A stretch of DNA of 34,907 nucleotides from Syntrophomonadaceae bacterium (GTDB taxonomy: Bacteria > Bacillota > Dethiobacteria > DTU022), in assembly GCA_007121075.1 (NCBI GenBank), contig SKMK01000023.1, forward strand, positions 1-34,907, read 5' to 3'. The notes beneath the pieces were generated by a model that did no database searches, was not told the origin of the DNA, and saw nothing but the letters and a program-made list of their open reading frames with translations. Made by a program: the position numbers and the translations under genes. Within the stretch, counting starts at the first letter, position 1. Every line of letters begins with the position of its first letter. This document shows positions 25,133-34,602 of the stretch, one piece after another.

Positions 25133-26674
25133 CTACAGCGGGATATTGCCGTGCTTGCGCATCAGGCGCTGTTCCCGCTTCTCGCCCACCATCTGCAGGC
25201 TGCGGATTAAGTAATCCCTGGTCTGGCGCGGATCGATAACTTCATCGATCCAGCCCCGGGCCGCGGCAATGTAGGGGTTGGCGTACTTGTCCCGGTACCG
25301 GTCGACCAGCTCCTGCCGTTTTTGGGCTTTGTCTTCAGCATCTTCCAGCTCTTTTCTGTTGACAATATTGACCGCTCCCTCGGGACCCATAACGGCAATT
25401 TCAGCCGTTGGCCAGGCCAGGCAAATATCTGCGCCGAGCGACCTGGAATTCATGGCAATGTAGGCTCCCCCGTAAGCTTTGCGCAGGATGACCGATACCT
25501 GGGGCACTGTAGCTTCCGAATAAGCATAAAGGACCTTGGCCCCGTGGCGGATCACGCCGCCCCATTCCTGTTCAACGCCGGGCAGGTATCCCGGAACATC
25601 GACAAAGGTGACCAGGGGCAGGTTAAAAGAATCGCAAAAACGAACGAACCGGGCGATTTTATCGGATGAGTTGACATCCAGGCAGCCTGATTTGAACTGG
25701 GGTTGGTTGGCAATCACGCCCACCGCCTGCCCGTTCAGGCGGGCAAAGGCAACCACGGCATTGGGAGCGTATCCCTTGTGGACTTCCACCATTTCACTGC
25801 GGTCTACCACCCGCTTGATTATTTCCCGCACATCATAAGAACGGTTCGGGTTGTCGGGCATGATTGTAACCAGTTCCTCCTGGCTCAATTCAGGTTCTTT
25901 GCTTTCCGCCACCGGGGGATCATCTACATTGTTGGAAGGCAGGTAGCCGATCAGGTTACGGATCTGCTCGAAACAATCCTCTTCATCCTCGGCAAAAAAG
26001 TGGGCCACACCGCTGGTTTCGTTGTGTGTGCCTGCGCCTCCAAGCTCATCGGGAGTAACTTTTTCGCCGGTCACCGCTTCGATAACCTGCGGGCCGGTAA
26101 TGAACATGTAACTGGTTTTATCCACCATAAAGACAAAGTCCGTTATGGCCGGGGAATATACGGCGCCCCCGGCGCATGGTCCCATTATTACCGAGATCTG
26201 GGGAATTACCCCTGAACAGAGGGTGTTGCGGTAAAAAATATTGCCGTAACCATTCAGGGCATAGACCCCTTCCTGGATCCGGGCTCCCCCGGAGTCATTC
26301 AGCCCAATCACGGGGTTGCCGTTTTTTGCGGCCAGGTCCAGCACCCGGCATATTTTATTGGCATGGACTTCGCTCAGTGAGCCTCCGGCCACGGTAAAAT
26401 CCTGGGCATAAACATAAATCTGCCGGCCGGCTACCGTCCCGTAACCGGTCACAACCCCTTCCCCGGGGTTGGGGTAATCAAGGCTGCTGGCATCTTCCAG
26501 GCCGGTCTGGGAAAAAGTGCCCAGTTCCACAAAACTGCCCTCGTCCAGCAGCTTTTCCAATCTTTCCCGGGCGGTTAGTTTGCCCTTCTCATGCTGTGCC
26601 TTAATCCGCTCTTCTCCTCCGCCGGTCAGCGTCCGGCGGCGCCTTTCTTCAAGATGGTTCAACTTTTCATCCAT
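25133..26674 (-). CDS. Acyl-CoA carboxylase carboxyltransferase subunit (propionyl-CoA / methylmalonyl-CoA type)
   Basis: 513-residue carboxyltransferase with the two crotonase-like halves of PccB/MmdA. The acyl-CoA site region is LNDSGGARIQEGV, the oxyanion-hole glycines are in MGPCAGGAVYSPAITDF, and the C-terminal half has VDVPGYLPGVEQEWGGVIRHGAKVLYAY. It transfers carboxyl between biotin and propionyl-CoA/methylmalonyl-CoA. No biotin carrier, biotin carboxylase or sodium-pump subunit is adjacent, so its partners lie elsewhere; it could be decarboxylase alpha, PccB or a transcarboxylase subunit. I choose the ATG at 26674 with GGTGAT upstream. It ends the methylmalonyl-CoA operon. Confidence 0.88.
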   Translation of the reverse strand: MDEKLNHLEERRRRTLTGGGEERIKAQHEKGKLTARERLEKLLDEGSFVELGTFSQTGLEDASSLDYPNPGEGVVTGYGTVAGRQIYVYAQDFTVAGGSLSEVHANKICRVLDLAAKNGNPVIGLNDSGGARIQEGVYALNGYGNIFYRNTLCSGVIPQISVIMGPCAGGAVYSPAITDFVFMVDKTSYMFITGPQVIEAVTGEKVTPDELGGAGTHNETSGVAHFFAEDEEDCFEQIRNLIGYLPSNNVDDPPVAESKEPELSQEELVTIMPDNPNRSYDVREIIKRVVDRSEMVEVHKGYAPNAVVAFARLNGQAVGVIANQPQFKSGCLDVNSSDKIARFVRFCDSFNLPLVTFVDVPGYLPGVEQEWGGVIRHGAKVLYAYSEATVPQVSVILRKAYGGAYIAMNSRSLGADICLAWPTAEIAVMGPEGAVNIVNRKELEDAEDKAQKRQELVDRYRDKYANPYIAAARGWIDEVIDPRQTRDYLIRSLQMVGEKREQRLMRKHGNIPL

Positions 26675-26726
26675 TGCAATCACCACTTTCTGCATAATAA
26701 TTTCTAACGTTTACTTCTGCTCAAGT

Positions 26727-27125
26727 TTAATGCTCACAAAGCTCTATCAAAACTCCGCCGGTTGACCGGGGGTGTAAAAAAGCAATTTTCGCTCCACCGG
26801 CCCCGTAACGGGGCACGTGATCAATCAATTCTACTCCCTGTTCAACTAACTGTTCTAATTTGCCTTCAAGATCTGATACATTGAAGGAAATATGATGAAA
26901 ACCTTCTCCCTTTTTAGCAATAAATTTACCCACCGGGCCCGAAGGATCTGTGGGTTCAAGTAGTTCCAGGTTGCTTTCGCCAACCGGCACAAAGGCTACT
27001 TTTACTTTTTGTTCATCAACCTCCTCAATATCTTTTAATTCCAAGCCAAGCTGGTCCCGGTAAAGCCGCAGCGCCCGGTCCAGGTCTATAACCGCAATAC
27101 CGACATGATCAATTTTTTCAAACAA
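26727..27125 (-). CDS. mce: Methylmalonyl-CoA epimerase
   Basis: Interconverts (R)- and (S)-methylmalonyl-CoA. The glyoxalase/VOC fold is visible as two repeats: IDHVGIAVIDLDRALRLYRDQLGL, with a metal-binding His, and GEGFHHISFNVSDLE, which contributes the second His, with Glu ligands such as that in NLELLEPTD. Start: TTG at 27125 (LFEKIDHVGIAV), 132 residues, with GGGGGAGAT upstream and 16 bases after the mutase small-subunit stop. A longer frame from 27182 would overlap that gene by 41 bases and add a non-family extension. Confidence 0.92.
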   Translation of the reverse strand: MFEKIDHVGIAVIDLDRALRLYRDQLGLELKDIEEVDEQKVKVAFVPVGESNLELLEPTDPSGPVGKFIAKKGEGFHHISFNVSDLEGKLEQLVEQGVELIDHVPRYGAGGAKIAFLHPRSTGGVLIELCEH

Positions 27126-27141
27126 AATGATCTCCCCCGCT

Positions 27142-27546
27142 TTACTGGTTTTCTCCCACTTTCTGTTTAATAAAGTCGACAATCTCTTCAGTAGACGAAC
27201 CGGGAGAAAAAACTTCCGCCACCCCGTTTTCTTTCAGGTAGACAATATCATCCTTCGGGATGATTCCGCCAACAATGACAATTATATCACGGCTTTCCTG
27301 TTCGTGCAGCATTTCCAGCACCGGTGGCAGCAGCTGCATATGGGCCCCGGATAAAATACTCAAGCCGATTACCTGTACATCCTCCTGCAAAGCGGTCTCC
27401 ACGATCTGCTCCGGGGTTTGCCTGAGCCCGGTATAAATCACTTCCATCCCGGCGTCGCGTAAAGCCTGGGCCACCACCTTGGCTCCGCGGTCATGCCCGT
27501 CCAGCCCGACTTTCCCAACCAGCACCCGCACCGGTTTTTCTGCCAT
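27142..27546 (-). CDS. Methylmalonyl-CoA mutase, B12-binding small subunit
   Basis: 134-residue cobalamin-binding domain protein. The base-off/His-on motif DGHDRG (His18 as cobalt ligand) is near the N-terminus, followed by the nucleotide-tail-binding ILSGAHM and GGIIP segments. In many Clostridia and archaea the mutase is split into a catalytic and a B12 chain, as here; the large subunit is encoded 72 bases upstream. GGAGG lies 9 bases before the ATG. Together they rearrange succinyl-CoA and methylmalonyl-CoA. Confidence 0.94.
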   Translation of the reverse strand: MAEKPVRVLVGKVGLDGHDRGAKVVAQALRDAGMEVIYTGLRQTPEQIVETALQEDVQVIGLSILSGAHMQLLPPVLEMLHEQESRDIIVIVGGIIPKDDIVYLKENGVAEVFSPGSSTEEIVDFIKQKVGENQ

Positions 27547-27618
27547 AACACCATTCCTCCTTCGCCCAAATCGAACCTCATCAACAATACCTGTTTTTAT
27601 TTCATTTTACTATCCCGG

Positions 27619-29292
27619 TTACAAATTAACATGCTGCTGATACTCGCCAAAAACATCTCTCAGGGCGCCGCAGATCTCACCCAGAGTAGCATAAGCTTTA
27701 ACCGCAGTTAAGATGTAAGGCATCAAATTATCTTCGCCCTGGGCCGCTTTCCGCAGCTCCTGCAGAGCTGAAGCCACTTCGCCCTGTTTCCTGCTCAGGC
27801 GGACTTCTTTTAACCTTTCTACCTGGCGGTGGCTGGTAGCCGGGTCCATTTTAAGCAGATCAATGGGCTGTTCGCCGCTTTCTGTAAAGCGGTTCACCCC
27901 GACCACGATCCGTTTCTGCTCTTCCACTTCTTTCTGGTAGCGGTAAGCGCTGGCCTGGATCTCCTGCTGGATAAAACCGGTATCGATCGCTTCCACCGCC
28001 CCGCCAATTTCATCGATTCGTTCCAGGTAACGGTTGGCTTCGGTTTCGATGTGATTGGTTAATTCTTCAATGTAATAGGAACCGCCCAGCGGATCGGCTG
28101 TATCGGTAACCCCGATTTCATGGGCAATGACCTGCTGGGTCCTTAATGCCAGCAGGACAGACTGCTCACTTGGCAGGGCCAGGGCTTCATCCCTGGAGTT
28201 GGTGTGCAGGGACTGGGTGCCGCCGAGCACCGCGCTCAAAGCCTGGAATGCGACCCGCATCAGGTTCACATCGGGCTGCTGGGCCGTAAGGGTGCAACCG
28301 GCAGTTTGAGTATGGAACCTGAGCATCATCGAACGGGGATTTTGAGCCCCGAACCGCTCCTTCATCAGGCGGGCCCAGATTCGCCTCGCCGCCCTGAACT
28401 TGGCCACTTCTTCAAAAAAATTGGAGTGGGCATTAAAGAAAAAGGAGAGCCGCGGAGCAAAACGGTCCACTTCCAGACCCGCTTCCAGGGCCGCCTCCAC
28501 GTAGGCGATAGCATTGCCCAGGGTAAAAGCAACCTCCTGGACCGCCGTCGAACCGGCTTCCCTGATATGGTAACCGCTGATGCTGATCGTATTCCAGCTG
28601 GGGATTTTTTCTCCGGCAAAGGCAAATATGTCGACGACCAGGCGCATCGATTCCCGCGGAGGGAAGATATAGGTGCCCCGGGCTACATATTCTTTAAGGA
28701 TATCGTTTTGAATCGTACCCTTGAGCTGTTCCATGGAGATCCCCTGCTTTTCGGCCACGGCCGTGTACATGGCCAGCAGGACCGCCGCCGGGGCATTGAT
28801 GGTCATCGAGGTGCTGACCTGGTCAAGGGGAATTTTTTCCATCAGGATCTCGATGTCGGCCAGTGAATCCACGGCCACCCCCACCTTGCCCACCTCACCA
28901 CGGGCCAGGGGATGGTCGGAATCGTAACCAATCTGAGTGGGCAGGTCAAAGGCCACGCTCAAACCGGTCTGTCCCTGGTCCAACAGGTAGCGGAAGCGCT
29001 CGTTGGTCTCTTCAGCACTGCCGTACCCGGCATACTGGCGCATCGTCCAGAGCCGGCCCCGGTACATGGTCGGCTGGATACCCCTGGTAAAAGGATACTC
29101 ACCGGGCCAGTTCAACTGTTCCAGGTAATCAAAGCCTTCCATGGTCAGGGGATCATATACCTTGTCAACTTCCAGGCCCGAATCAAGCTTAAATTCCTTA
29201 CGCTCCGGGTATTTCTCCAGGGCTTTGTTTACCTTTTCTTCCCACGCCTGCTTGGCCCGGTTCAGCTCTTCCCTGTTATTTTGATTGCTCAA
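27619..29292 (-). CDS. Methylmalonyl-CoA mutase, catalytic large subunit
   Basis: TIM-barrel chain of the split mutase, 557 residues from the preferred start. Recognisable segments are [71 protein letters not shown] and [18 protein letters not shown], which bind the acyl-CoA and face the B12 chain. I prefer the TTG at 29292 (LSNQNNREE) because GGAGG lies 11 bases upstream; an in-frame ATG at 29364 near the sucD stop has no ribosome site and adds a Cys-containing 24-residue extension (SCTCLPG) not expected of the family. The choice is not certain. Confidence 0.93.
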   Translation of the reverse strand: MSNQNNREELNRAKQAWEEKVNKALEKYPERKEFKLDSGLEVDKVYDPLTMEGFDYLEQLNWPGEYPFTRGIQPTMYRGRLWTMRQYAGYGSAEETNERFRYLLDQGQTGLSVAFDLPTQIGYDSDHPLARGEVGKVGVAVDSLADIEILMEKIPLDQVSTSMTINAPAAVLLAMYTAVAEKQGISMEQLKGTIQNDILKEYVARGTYIFPPRESMRLVVDIFAFAGEKIPSWNTISISGYHIREAGSTAVQEVAFTLGNAIAYVEAALEAGLEVDRFAPRLSFFFNAHSNFFEEVAKFRAARRIWARLMKERFGAQNPRSMMLRFHTQTAGCTLTAQQPDVNLMRVAFQALSAVLGGTQSLHTNSRDEALALPSEQSVLLALRTQQVIAHEIGVTDTADPLGGSYYIEELTNHIETEANRYLERIDEIGGAVEAIDTGFIQQEIQASAYRYQKEVEEQKRIVVGVNRFTESGEQPIDLLKMDPATSHRQVERLKEVRLSRKQGEVASALQELRKAAQGEDNLMPYILTAVKAYATLGEICGALRDVFGEYQQHVNL

Positions 29293-29373
29293 TGTGCCGG
29301 CAACCTCCTCTCTACCCGGCAGGCAGGTGCAGGATTGTAATCCCTCTTCCCCTGCCGGTTTCATTATCGCTTG

Positions 29374-30240
29374 CTAAAGGACAGACTGGACCAGAGATGA
29401 TATCCGGGTGGGCAGATCCGCCACCTTGACGCCGGCCCCATTCAGGGCTTCCACCTTGCTTTCAAAAGTGCCCCGGCCCCTTTCAATGATCGCCCCGGCA
29501 TGGCCCATCCTTTTGCCTGGCGGGGCGCTCTTGCCGGCCAGGTAAGCTATGACAGGCTTGCTCATATGGGCGGCAACGTGGGCAGCTGCTTCTTCCTCGG
29601 CGCTTCCCCCGATTTCACCGACCATAATCACCGCCCTGGTATCATGGTCTTCTTCAAATTTTTTCAAAACGTCGATAAAATGCAGACCCACTACCCGGTC
29701 TCCGCCAAGCCCGACCACGGTGGTGGTCCCGATCCCGCTATCGGTCAGGTGCCCCACAATCTCGTAGCACAAGGTTCCGCTCCGGGAAACCACTCCTACC
29801 GGCCCGGGGATGAAGTAGCGGTTGGGCATGATCCCGATCTTGGAGCTGCCCGAAGAAACCAGCCCAAAAGTATTCGGACCGACAATAACAGCACTTTTTT
29901 GCTTTGCGTACGCCATGATTTCCATTGCATCGTGGAGAGGAATGCTTTCCGGGATCAAAACCAGCAGCTTCAAACCGGCATCGAGCGCTTCCATGGCAGC
30001 GTCTTTAGCAAAAGGAGCCGGCATAAACAGGATGCTCGCTTCCGCCTCTTGATTCTCCAGGGCTTCAAACGTGGAATTATAAACCGGGACTCCTTCCACT
30101 TCCTGGCCGCCCTTTCCGGGCGATACCCCGCCGACAATTTTAGTTCCGTAGTTAAGCATTTGCCCGGTGTGGAAAGAGCCCTGTTTTCCGGTTATGCCCT
30201 GGACTAAAACGCGGGTGTTTTCATCGATATATATAGACAT
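29374..30240 (-). CDS. sucD: Succinyl-CoA synthetase alpha subunit
   Basis: 288 residues with an N-terminal CoA-binding Rossmann domain ([17 protein letters not shown]) and the phosphohistidine loop [16 protein letters not shown] with His247. Couples succinyl-CoA cleavage to ATP or GTP synthesis, or runs in reverse to activate succinate. The ATG has AAAGGAG upstream. It lies 19 bases after sucC. Confidence 0.96.
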   Translation of the reverse strand: MSIYIDENTRVLVQGITGKQGSFHTGQMLNYGTKIVGGVSPGKGGQEVEGVPVYNSTFEALENQEAEASILFMPAPFAKDAAMEALDAGLKLLVLIPESIPLHDAMEIMAYAKQKSAVIVGPNTFGLVSSGSSKIGIMPNRYFIPGPVGVVSRSGTLCYEIVGHLTDSGIGTTTVVGLGGDRVVGLHFIDVLKKFEEDHDTRAVIMVGEIGGSAEEEAAAHVAAHMSKPVIAYLAGKSAPPGKRMGHAGAIIERGRGTFESKVEALNGAGVKVADLPTRISSLVQSVL

Positions 30241-30259
30241 ACTGCAATCTCCTTTCCTT

Positions 30260-31363
30260 CTATGCGCTCAATTCGACGGCGTGACGAACCGCTTCGTCCA
30301 TGGAATTAAAGGTCTTGATCCCTTCTTTCTCCAGGATGGCCCGGCCTTCTTCCTCATTGGTTCCGATCAGACGGAACGATACCGGCAGTTCAATACCCTG
30401 GCTTTGTTTGACCCTGACAAAAGCTTCCGCCACTACGTCGCAGCGGGTAATGCCTCCAAAAATATTTATCAACAGCACCCTGGGATCAGTACCAAGCAGC
30501 AGTTCCAGCGACTGGGAAGTTTTTTCAACATCAGCACCACCGCCAAAGTCAAGGAAATTGGCCGGCTCGCCGCCGTAGTGCTGGACCATATCCAGGGTAG
30601 CCATGGTGATCCCGGCCCCGTTGGCCATGACGGCAATATCGCCTTCCAGCTCCACGTAAGCCAGATCAAGCTCTTCTGCCTTCCTCTCCAGGGCCGTCTT
30701 TTCTGAAATCCGGGGCAGCTCCTGGTGGCGGTAAAGGGCGTCGTCGTCAATAGTTACCTTGGCATCGGCGGCAACCAGGCCGTTCGGAGTCAAGGCCAGG
30801 GGGTTAATTTCAGCCAGCTCCGCGTCGAGCTCTTTAAACATCCGGTCCAGTTTCGGCATAAACTTGAGGAACTCTTTCTGCAGATCGCCGGAGACGCCCA
30901 TCAGGCGGCATATTTCCCTGATCATATAGGGCTGCAGGCCGATGCTGACATCGACGGGCCACCTGATCATTCGCTCTTCAGGCACTTCTTCCACATCCAT
31001 TCCCCCGCTCAGCGAAGCAAGCACCACCGGGCACCGGGCGGAACCGTCAATAGTAAAGGCCAGGTATAGTTCCTGCTCAATTTCAATTTTTTCTTCAACC
31101 AGCAATTTTTCAGCAGCAAAACCGCTGAAGCTCATATCAAAAATACGGGAGGCCTCCTTTTTTGCTTCTTCCGGGTTGGAAGCGAAGGCTATCCCGCCTG
31201 CTTTACCTCTTTTTCCGGTCAGAACCTGCGATTTAATAACCACATCCCCCAGCTCAGCCGCCGCTTCACCGGCCTGTCCAGCATTTTCAACCAGCCTGCT
31301 GCGGGGTACCGGGATATCATAACGATTAAAAAGTTCTTTCCCTAAATATTCGTATAGCTTCAA
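30260..31363 (-). CDS. sucC: Succinyl-CoA synthetase beta subunit
   Basis: 367-residue ATP-grasp subunit. Starts KLYEYLGKELFNRYDIPVP, has the VIKSQVLTGKRGKAGGI nucleotide-site region, EINPLALTPNG and the C-terminal LINIFGGITRCDVVAEAF that contacts phosphohistidine. It is slightly shorter than typical (about 385-390). The start codon is TTG with GGAGG 7 bases upstream. It begins 30 bases after the regulator gene, with no promoter in between, so regulator and enzymes probably share one transcript. Confidence 0.95.
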   Translation of the reverse strand: MKLYEYLGKELFNRYDIPVPRSRLVENAGQAGEAAAELGDVVIKSQVLTGKRGKAGGIAFASNPEEAKKEASRIFDMSFSGFAAEKLLVEEKIEIEQELYLAFTIDGSARCPVVLASLSGGMDVEEVPEERMIRWPVDVSIGLQPYMIREICRLMGVSGDLQKEFLKFMPKLDRMFKELDAELAEINPLALTPNGLVAADAKVTIDDDALYRHQELPRISEKTALERKAEELDLAYVELEGDIAVMANGAGITMATLDMVQHYGGEPANFLDFGGGADVEKTSQSLELLLGTDPRVLLINIFGGITRCDVVAEAFVRVKQSQGIELPVSFRLIGTNEEEGRAILEKEGIKTFNSMDEAVRHAVELSA

Positions 31364-31393
31364 TGTCGTTCCTCCATTCTTTAGTCACCAGCG

Positions 31394-33076
31394 CTATATT
31401 TTTTTCAACTTATTATACAAAGTAGCCAGTGAAATGTTCAAGGCTTGGGCCGCCTTTTTTTTGCCCTCCAGGGTTTCCCCGTATCTGGTCAGGGCCTGTT
31501 TGAGCATCTTTTGTTCCATTTTATCAAGGGGGAGAATTTCATCAAAAGCCTGCGGCTCTTTCATACCCGGGCGGCCAATATATGGTGACAGGTGGTGGTG
31601 CTCGATGACCGGCCCGTCAGTTAGAACCATGGCCCGTTCAATGGCGCTTTTGAGCTCGCTGATGTTCCCGGGCCATTCATACTCGACCATTTCCTGCATA
31701 GCCCGCGGCGAGATCTCGTTGATTTTTTTTCCCAGCTTGCGGTTAAAGCGGTTGATCAGTTCTTCTGCCAGCAGGGGTATATCTTCCGTACGCTTGCGCA
31801 GGGGAGGCAGGTTGATGGTCGCTTTGTTCAATTCACCGTATAGATCTTCGGAAAAATTATCCTGCAGGGAAGCAGCGATCAGCTCGTCGCTGGCTGAGGC
31901 GATAATTCGGATCTCGAGCGGGATGGGCTGCTCCCCGCCGATGCGGTAAAACTTTTGTTCCTGCATGACCCTGGCCATCTGGCCCTGCAAAAAAGGGTTT
32001 AAGGAATTGACTTCCTTGATGAACAGGGTGCTGCCCTGGGCCAGCTCAAATTTACCAAGCCTGGTCCGTAATATTCCGGGCATGGCCCCTTTCTCGCAGC
32101 CGAAAAGCTCAATTTCCTGCAGCGAATCGGGTACCGCCGAGCAATCGATCACGATCAGCGGCTTCTTCTTGCGGGAACTGCTGTTGTAAATGGCCTGAGC
32201 AAAAAGGCTTTTCCCGGTCCCGCTTTCGCCGTTAATCAAAACCGCCGCTTCGCTGCGGGCTGCCCTGCGGGCATTTTCTACAGTAGCCTGAAATATCTTG
32301 CTCTGCCCGGTCAAAGATTCAAAAGAAATACGGCTGCCGGAAAGCTGATTGATCTGGGCATAAAGGTTGTCAATGATGGTATTGGAATGCTTCAACTCAT
32401 CCATCAGCTTTAAAATGTCGCCCACCGGTTGAAAAACAACCACAGCGCCCATCAGTTCCCCGTCGACAATAATCGGCGAGGCGTTGGAAATAACATCGGC
32501 ATTAGAGCCGCCGACATAAGTGCGGTAACCGGTAACCGGCTTCTGCTGGATCAAAGACTGAGCCAGGGCGCCATGCGACGATACTTCAAAAATATTGCGG
32601 TTAACTCGCTCCTTCTCCGGAATACCGGTCACCCTGGTAAAAGCCGGGTTAACATACTTGATCATACCCCTGGCGTCCACAACTTCGATTGCGTCCTGCA
32701 CAGCGTTTAGAATGGTCTGCAGCTCACCCTTGACCAGCCGGGTCTCCAGCAACTGCTCCCGGGAATTGATTACTGCATTTAGGATAGAGCAGGAAGTGAG
32801 CTCCTCAAACCTGACTCCTGGTGAGAGATTCTTTTTTAGTTTTTCTTTAACATCGGGATCCCCGGTGGCCTCCAGTACTGTTTCCAGTTCGGGCAGGCCG
32901 GCGATTTTGCCCGGATCAGCGGTTATAAAAGTTTTCTCTTTCTCTTCTTCAGGAAGCCAGTCGATTTTTCCGTCGGGGCAGGCTATCCCCACAATATCGA
33001 CTTCACTGCATTCTCTGAGCAGCTTGAACAGTTCAATCCCACGTTCTTCATTAACCACCAAAGCTGTTTTGATCAA
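31394..33076 (-). CDS. PAS/AAA+ transcriptional regulator with degenerate sigma-54 motifs
   Basis: 560 residues: an N-terminal domain with a dehydrogenase-like strand (LETVLEATGDPDV, about 65-76), a PAS domain (about 115-225), an enhancer-binding AAA+ domain (about 255-480) and a Fis-type helix-turn-helix at the C-terminus (AAQALNISLATLYNKLKK). Walker A is intact (GESGTGKS, 283-290), as is the PPLRKRTEDIP arginine region. The sigma-54-contacting GAFTGA motif is GAMPGI (330-335), and Walker B reads TLFIKE with Lys354 in place of Asp. It may therefore not open sigma-54 promoters, similar to TyrR-type relatives. The TTG start has GGAGG 11 bases upstream. By position it controls the methylmalonyl-CoA operon. 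Confidence 0.88.
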   Translation of the reverse strand: MIKTALVVNEERGIELFKLLRECSEVDIVGIACPDGKIDWLPEEEKEKTFITADPGKIAGLPELETVLEATGDPDVKEKLKKNLSPGVRFEELTSCSILNAVINSREQLLETRLVKGELQTILNAVQDAIEVVDARGMIKYVNPAFTRVTGIPEKERVNRNIFEVSSHGALAQSLIQQKPVTGYRTYVGGSNADVISNASPIIVDGELMGAVVVFQPVGDILKLMDELKHSNTIIDNLYAQINQLSGSRISFESLTGQSKIFQATVENARRAARSEAAVLINGESGTGKSLFAQAIYNSSSRKKKPLIVIDCSAVPDSLQEIELFGCEKGAMPGILRTRLGKFELAQGSTLFIKEVNSLNPFLQGQMARVMQEQKFYRIGGEQPIPLEIRIIASASDELIAASLQDNFSEDLYGELNKATINLPPLRKRTEDIPLLAEELINRFNRKLGKKINEISPRAMQEMVEYEWPGNISELKSAIERAMVLTDGPVIEHHHLSPYIGRPGMKEPQAFDEILPLDKMEQKMLKQALTRYGETLEGKKKAAQALNISLATLYNKLKKI

Positions 33077-33277
33077 AGGCTAAACCGCCTCCTTCTTCAC
33101 CTTAGAATATTCGTAAATATTAGAAGAACTCCTGCCTGCAGGACCAGGTTTTCTTCAATAAACTAAAACTGCACATAAAAGAAAGCCGGTTTCATATTAT
33201 GCAACTCGGCTTCAAGCAAGTATAATCAACAACCTTGACAAGGTGACATTATCAAGTACTAACTACAGCCCTGGCTG

Positions 33278-33306
33278 TTGAATTAAGCCCAAAAAGAGAT
33301 TATAAT
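33278..33306 (+). promoter_or_regulatory. Promoter of tRNA-Leu
   Basis: TTGAAT (33278-33283) and a perfect TATAAT (33301-33306) are 17 bases apart, 30 bases upstream of the mature tRNA-Leu end. Confidence 0.75.
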
Positions 33307-33336
33307 ACTAACGGAAAACATAACTAGATCAACCGT

Positions 33337-33423
33337 GCGGGCGTGGCGGAACTGGCAGACGCGCTGGACTTAGGATCCAGTGGGAGTCATCCCTTGGAGG
33401 TTCGAATCCTCTCGCCCGCACCA
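33337..33423 (+). tRNA. tRNA-Leu (TAG anticodon)
   Basis: 87-base class II tRNA with acceptor GCGGGCG / CGCCCGC, D-arm TGGCGGAACTGGCAGACGCG, anticodon loop CTTAGGA (anticodon TAG), a long variable arm (TGGGAGTCATCCCTT), T-arm GAGGTTCGAATCCTC, discriminator A and encoded CCA. It stands alone, and the sequence downstream is markedly AT-rich. Confidence 0.95.
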
Positions 33424-33585
33424 TTTATTTTTAAGGGATTTTAGCTTAACCGGAAAACAACATAAAGCATTTACAAATCTTAGCTTTATTTATTCAACTA
33501 TATTTATTTTCATTATCTCCTTTGCTATCCTCAGGTTCTGCTCGCCATCCCTTAATATAATCATAGTCTTCATCAACACGTAATT

Positions 33586-33971
33586 TCAAAGTTTAGTAAA
33601 CTTATCGCTTATAAAGTAGGTTGCTTTAATCCCGCCATTGTCCAGGTCCAGATTAACTGAAATAACTTCCTTACCCTTTCTGTCAATATAAAAATACTCC
33701 ATTTTTTGACCGTGTATATTCCAGCTACCGATTTCCTCTGCTCCTGTAACCCTAAGATTTTAAATATTGGAGAATACTCGATCATAACTGGAGTAATTCC
33801 CTCATAGGGTCCGTATAGGATACTAATACCCTGTGATTCTTCAATTTTTTCCACCATAGATTGATCCTGATAAACCAACTCTCCTTTTTCTATGCTGTAG
33901 TTAAGAGTTATAAAGTAAGGTCCGTTTTCTATTACTACCGGTCCCTTATCAAGCCAGGCATAACCAAACCA
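33586..33971 (-). pseudogene. Broken hypothetical gene (frameshift, no start)
   Basis: Two overlapping minus-strand frames make one protein-like sequence if a single base is restored in the A-run near 33757-33763. The first frame has AWLDKGPVVIENGPYF and ISILYGPYEGITPVMIEYSPIF; the second continues with GAEEIGSWNIHG, EYFYIDRKGKEVISVNLDLD and ends TYFISDKFTKL. A TGA lies directly before the first frame, and no start codon with a ribosome site is seen, so the 5' end is also lost. I recognise no family; the beta-rich, Gly/Tyr pattern could be an extracytoplasmic domain. Left unrepaired, the first frame gives only an 89-residue ORF at 33609-33878 with an unlikely tail. Confidence 0.5.
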
Positions 33972-34248
33972 TCAGATTTAATTATGAAGCCTAAAAACAG
34001 CTCTTATTTGCCATATTATTTAATCCTATTAGGAAATAGATATCAAGGTATTCGGTTGATAGTTGAAGTTAAAAAAACAGCCTGTATTGTGCATTTTTTG
34101 GGCTGATAGGGCTTTAAAAGGCTGATCTATTACTGTAAAAATGTTCGTAGGTGTCTTATCGCAAATATGAATATCACTTAACCCTATGAAAAGCTATTTT
34201 CCCACATTGCAAAACAAGTTGAATCATACAAATATATTAATCTATAGC

Positions 34249-34575
34249 CTAACTATTAACACTATACTTCTTGAGCAGCCGTGCTAATTCTATATGTCCC
34301 ATGGCTCTAGCCATCCCTAAAGCTGTATAATCATCTTTATTTTTCACATCTACATCAGCACCATATTCTAAAAGTAATTCAGCTGCATTGGTATGTCCGC
34401 CATATGATGCCCACATTAAAGCTGAAATACCTTCTTCACACTTTACGTTGGCATCTGCACCTTTTTTTAAAATTTTTTCCACTTCTACAAAGTTTCCTTC
34501 TTTGCTTGCTTTGAGTAATTTTTTATCTAAATTCTCTTCTTTTATAGTTCTAAACAACTTATTTAAAAATCTCAT
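34249..34575 (-). CDS. Ankyrin-repeat protein
   Basis: 108 residues with about three ankyrin repeats: KLLKASKEGNFVEVEKILKKGADANVK, SALMWASYGGHTNAAELLLEYGADVDVK and TALGMARAMGHIELARLLKKY, after a basic N-terminal helix (MRFLNKLFRTIKEEN). There is no signal peptide. Such small proteins mediate protein contacts; the partner is unknown. ATG follows AGGTGAG by 5 bases. Its base composition is much more AT-rich than the operons to the left, as for the rest of this tail. Confidence 0.85.
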   Translation of the reverse strand: MRFLNKLFRTIKEENLDKKLLKASKEGNFVEVEKILKKGADANVKCEEGISALMWASYGGHTNAAELLLEYGADVDVKNKDDYTALGMARAMGHIELARLLKKYSVNS

Positions 34576-34602
34576 TTTCGCTCACCTATTATTTATAATG
34601 AA

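Noticed and set aside
27126-27182. N-terminal extension of methylmalonyl-CoA epimerase
   Set aside because: It overlaps the mutase small subunit and lacks family similarity; a TTG with a good ribosome site lies at 27125.
33228-33238. Short palindrome CCTTGACAAGG before tRNA-Leu
   Set aside because: Only 5-bp arms with a single central base; it is not a convincing operator, and a better promoter lies at 33278-33306.
33984-34106. Plus-strand frame in the AT-rich tail (start MKPKNSSYLPYYLILL)
   Set aside because: No ribosome site, low-complexity AT-driven composition and no recognised family.
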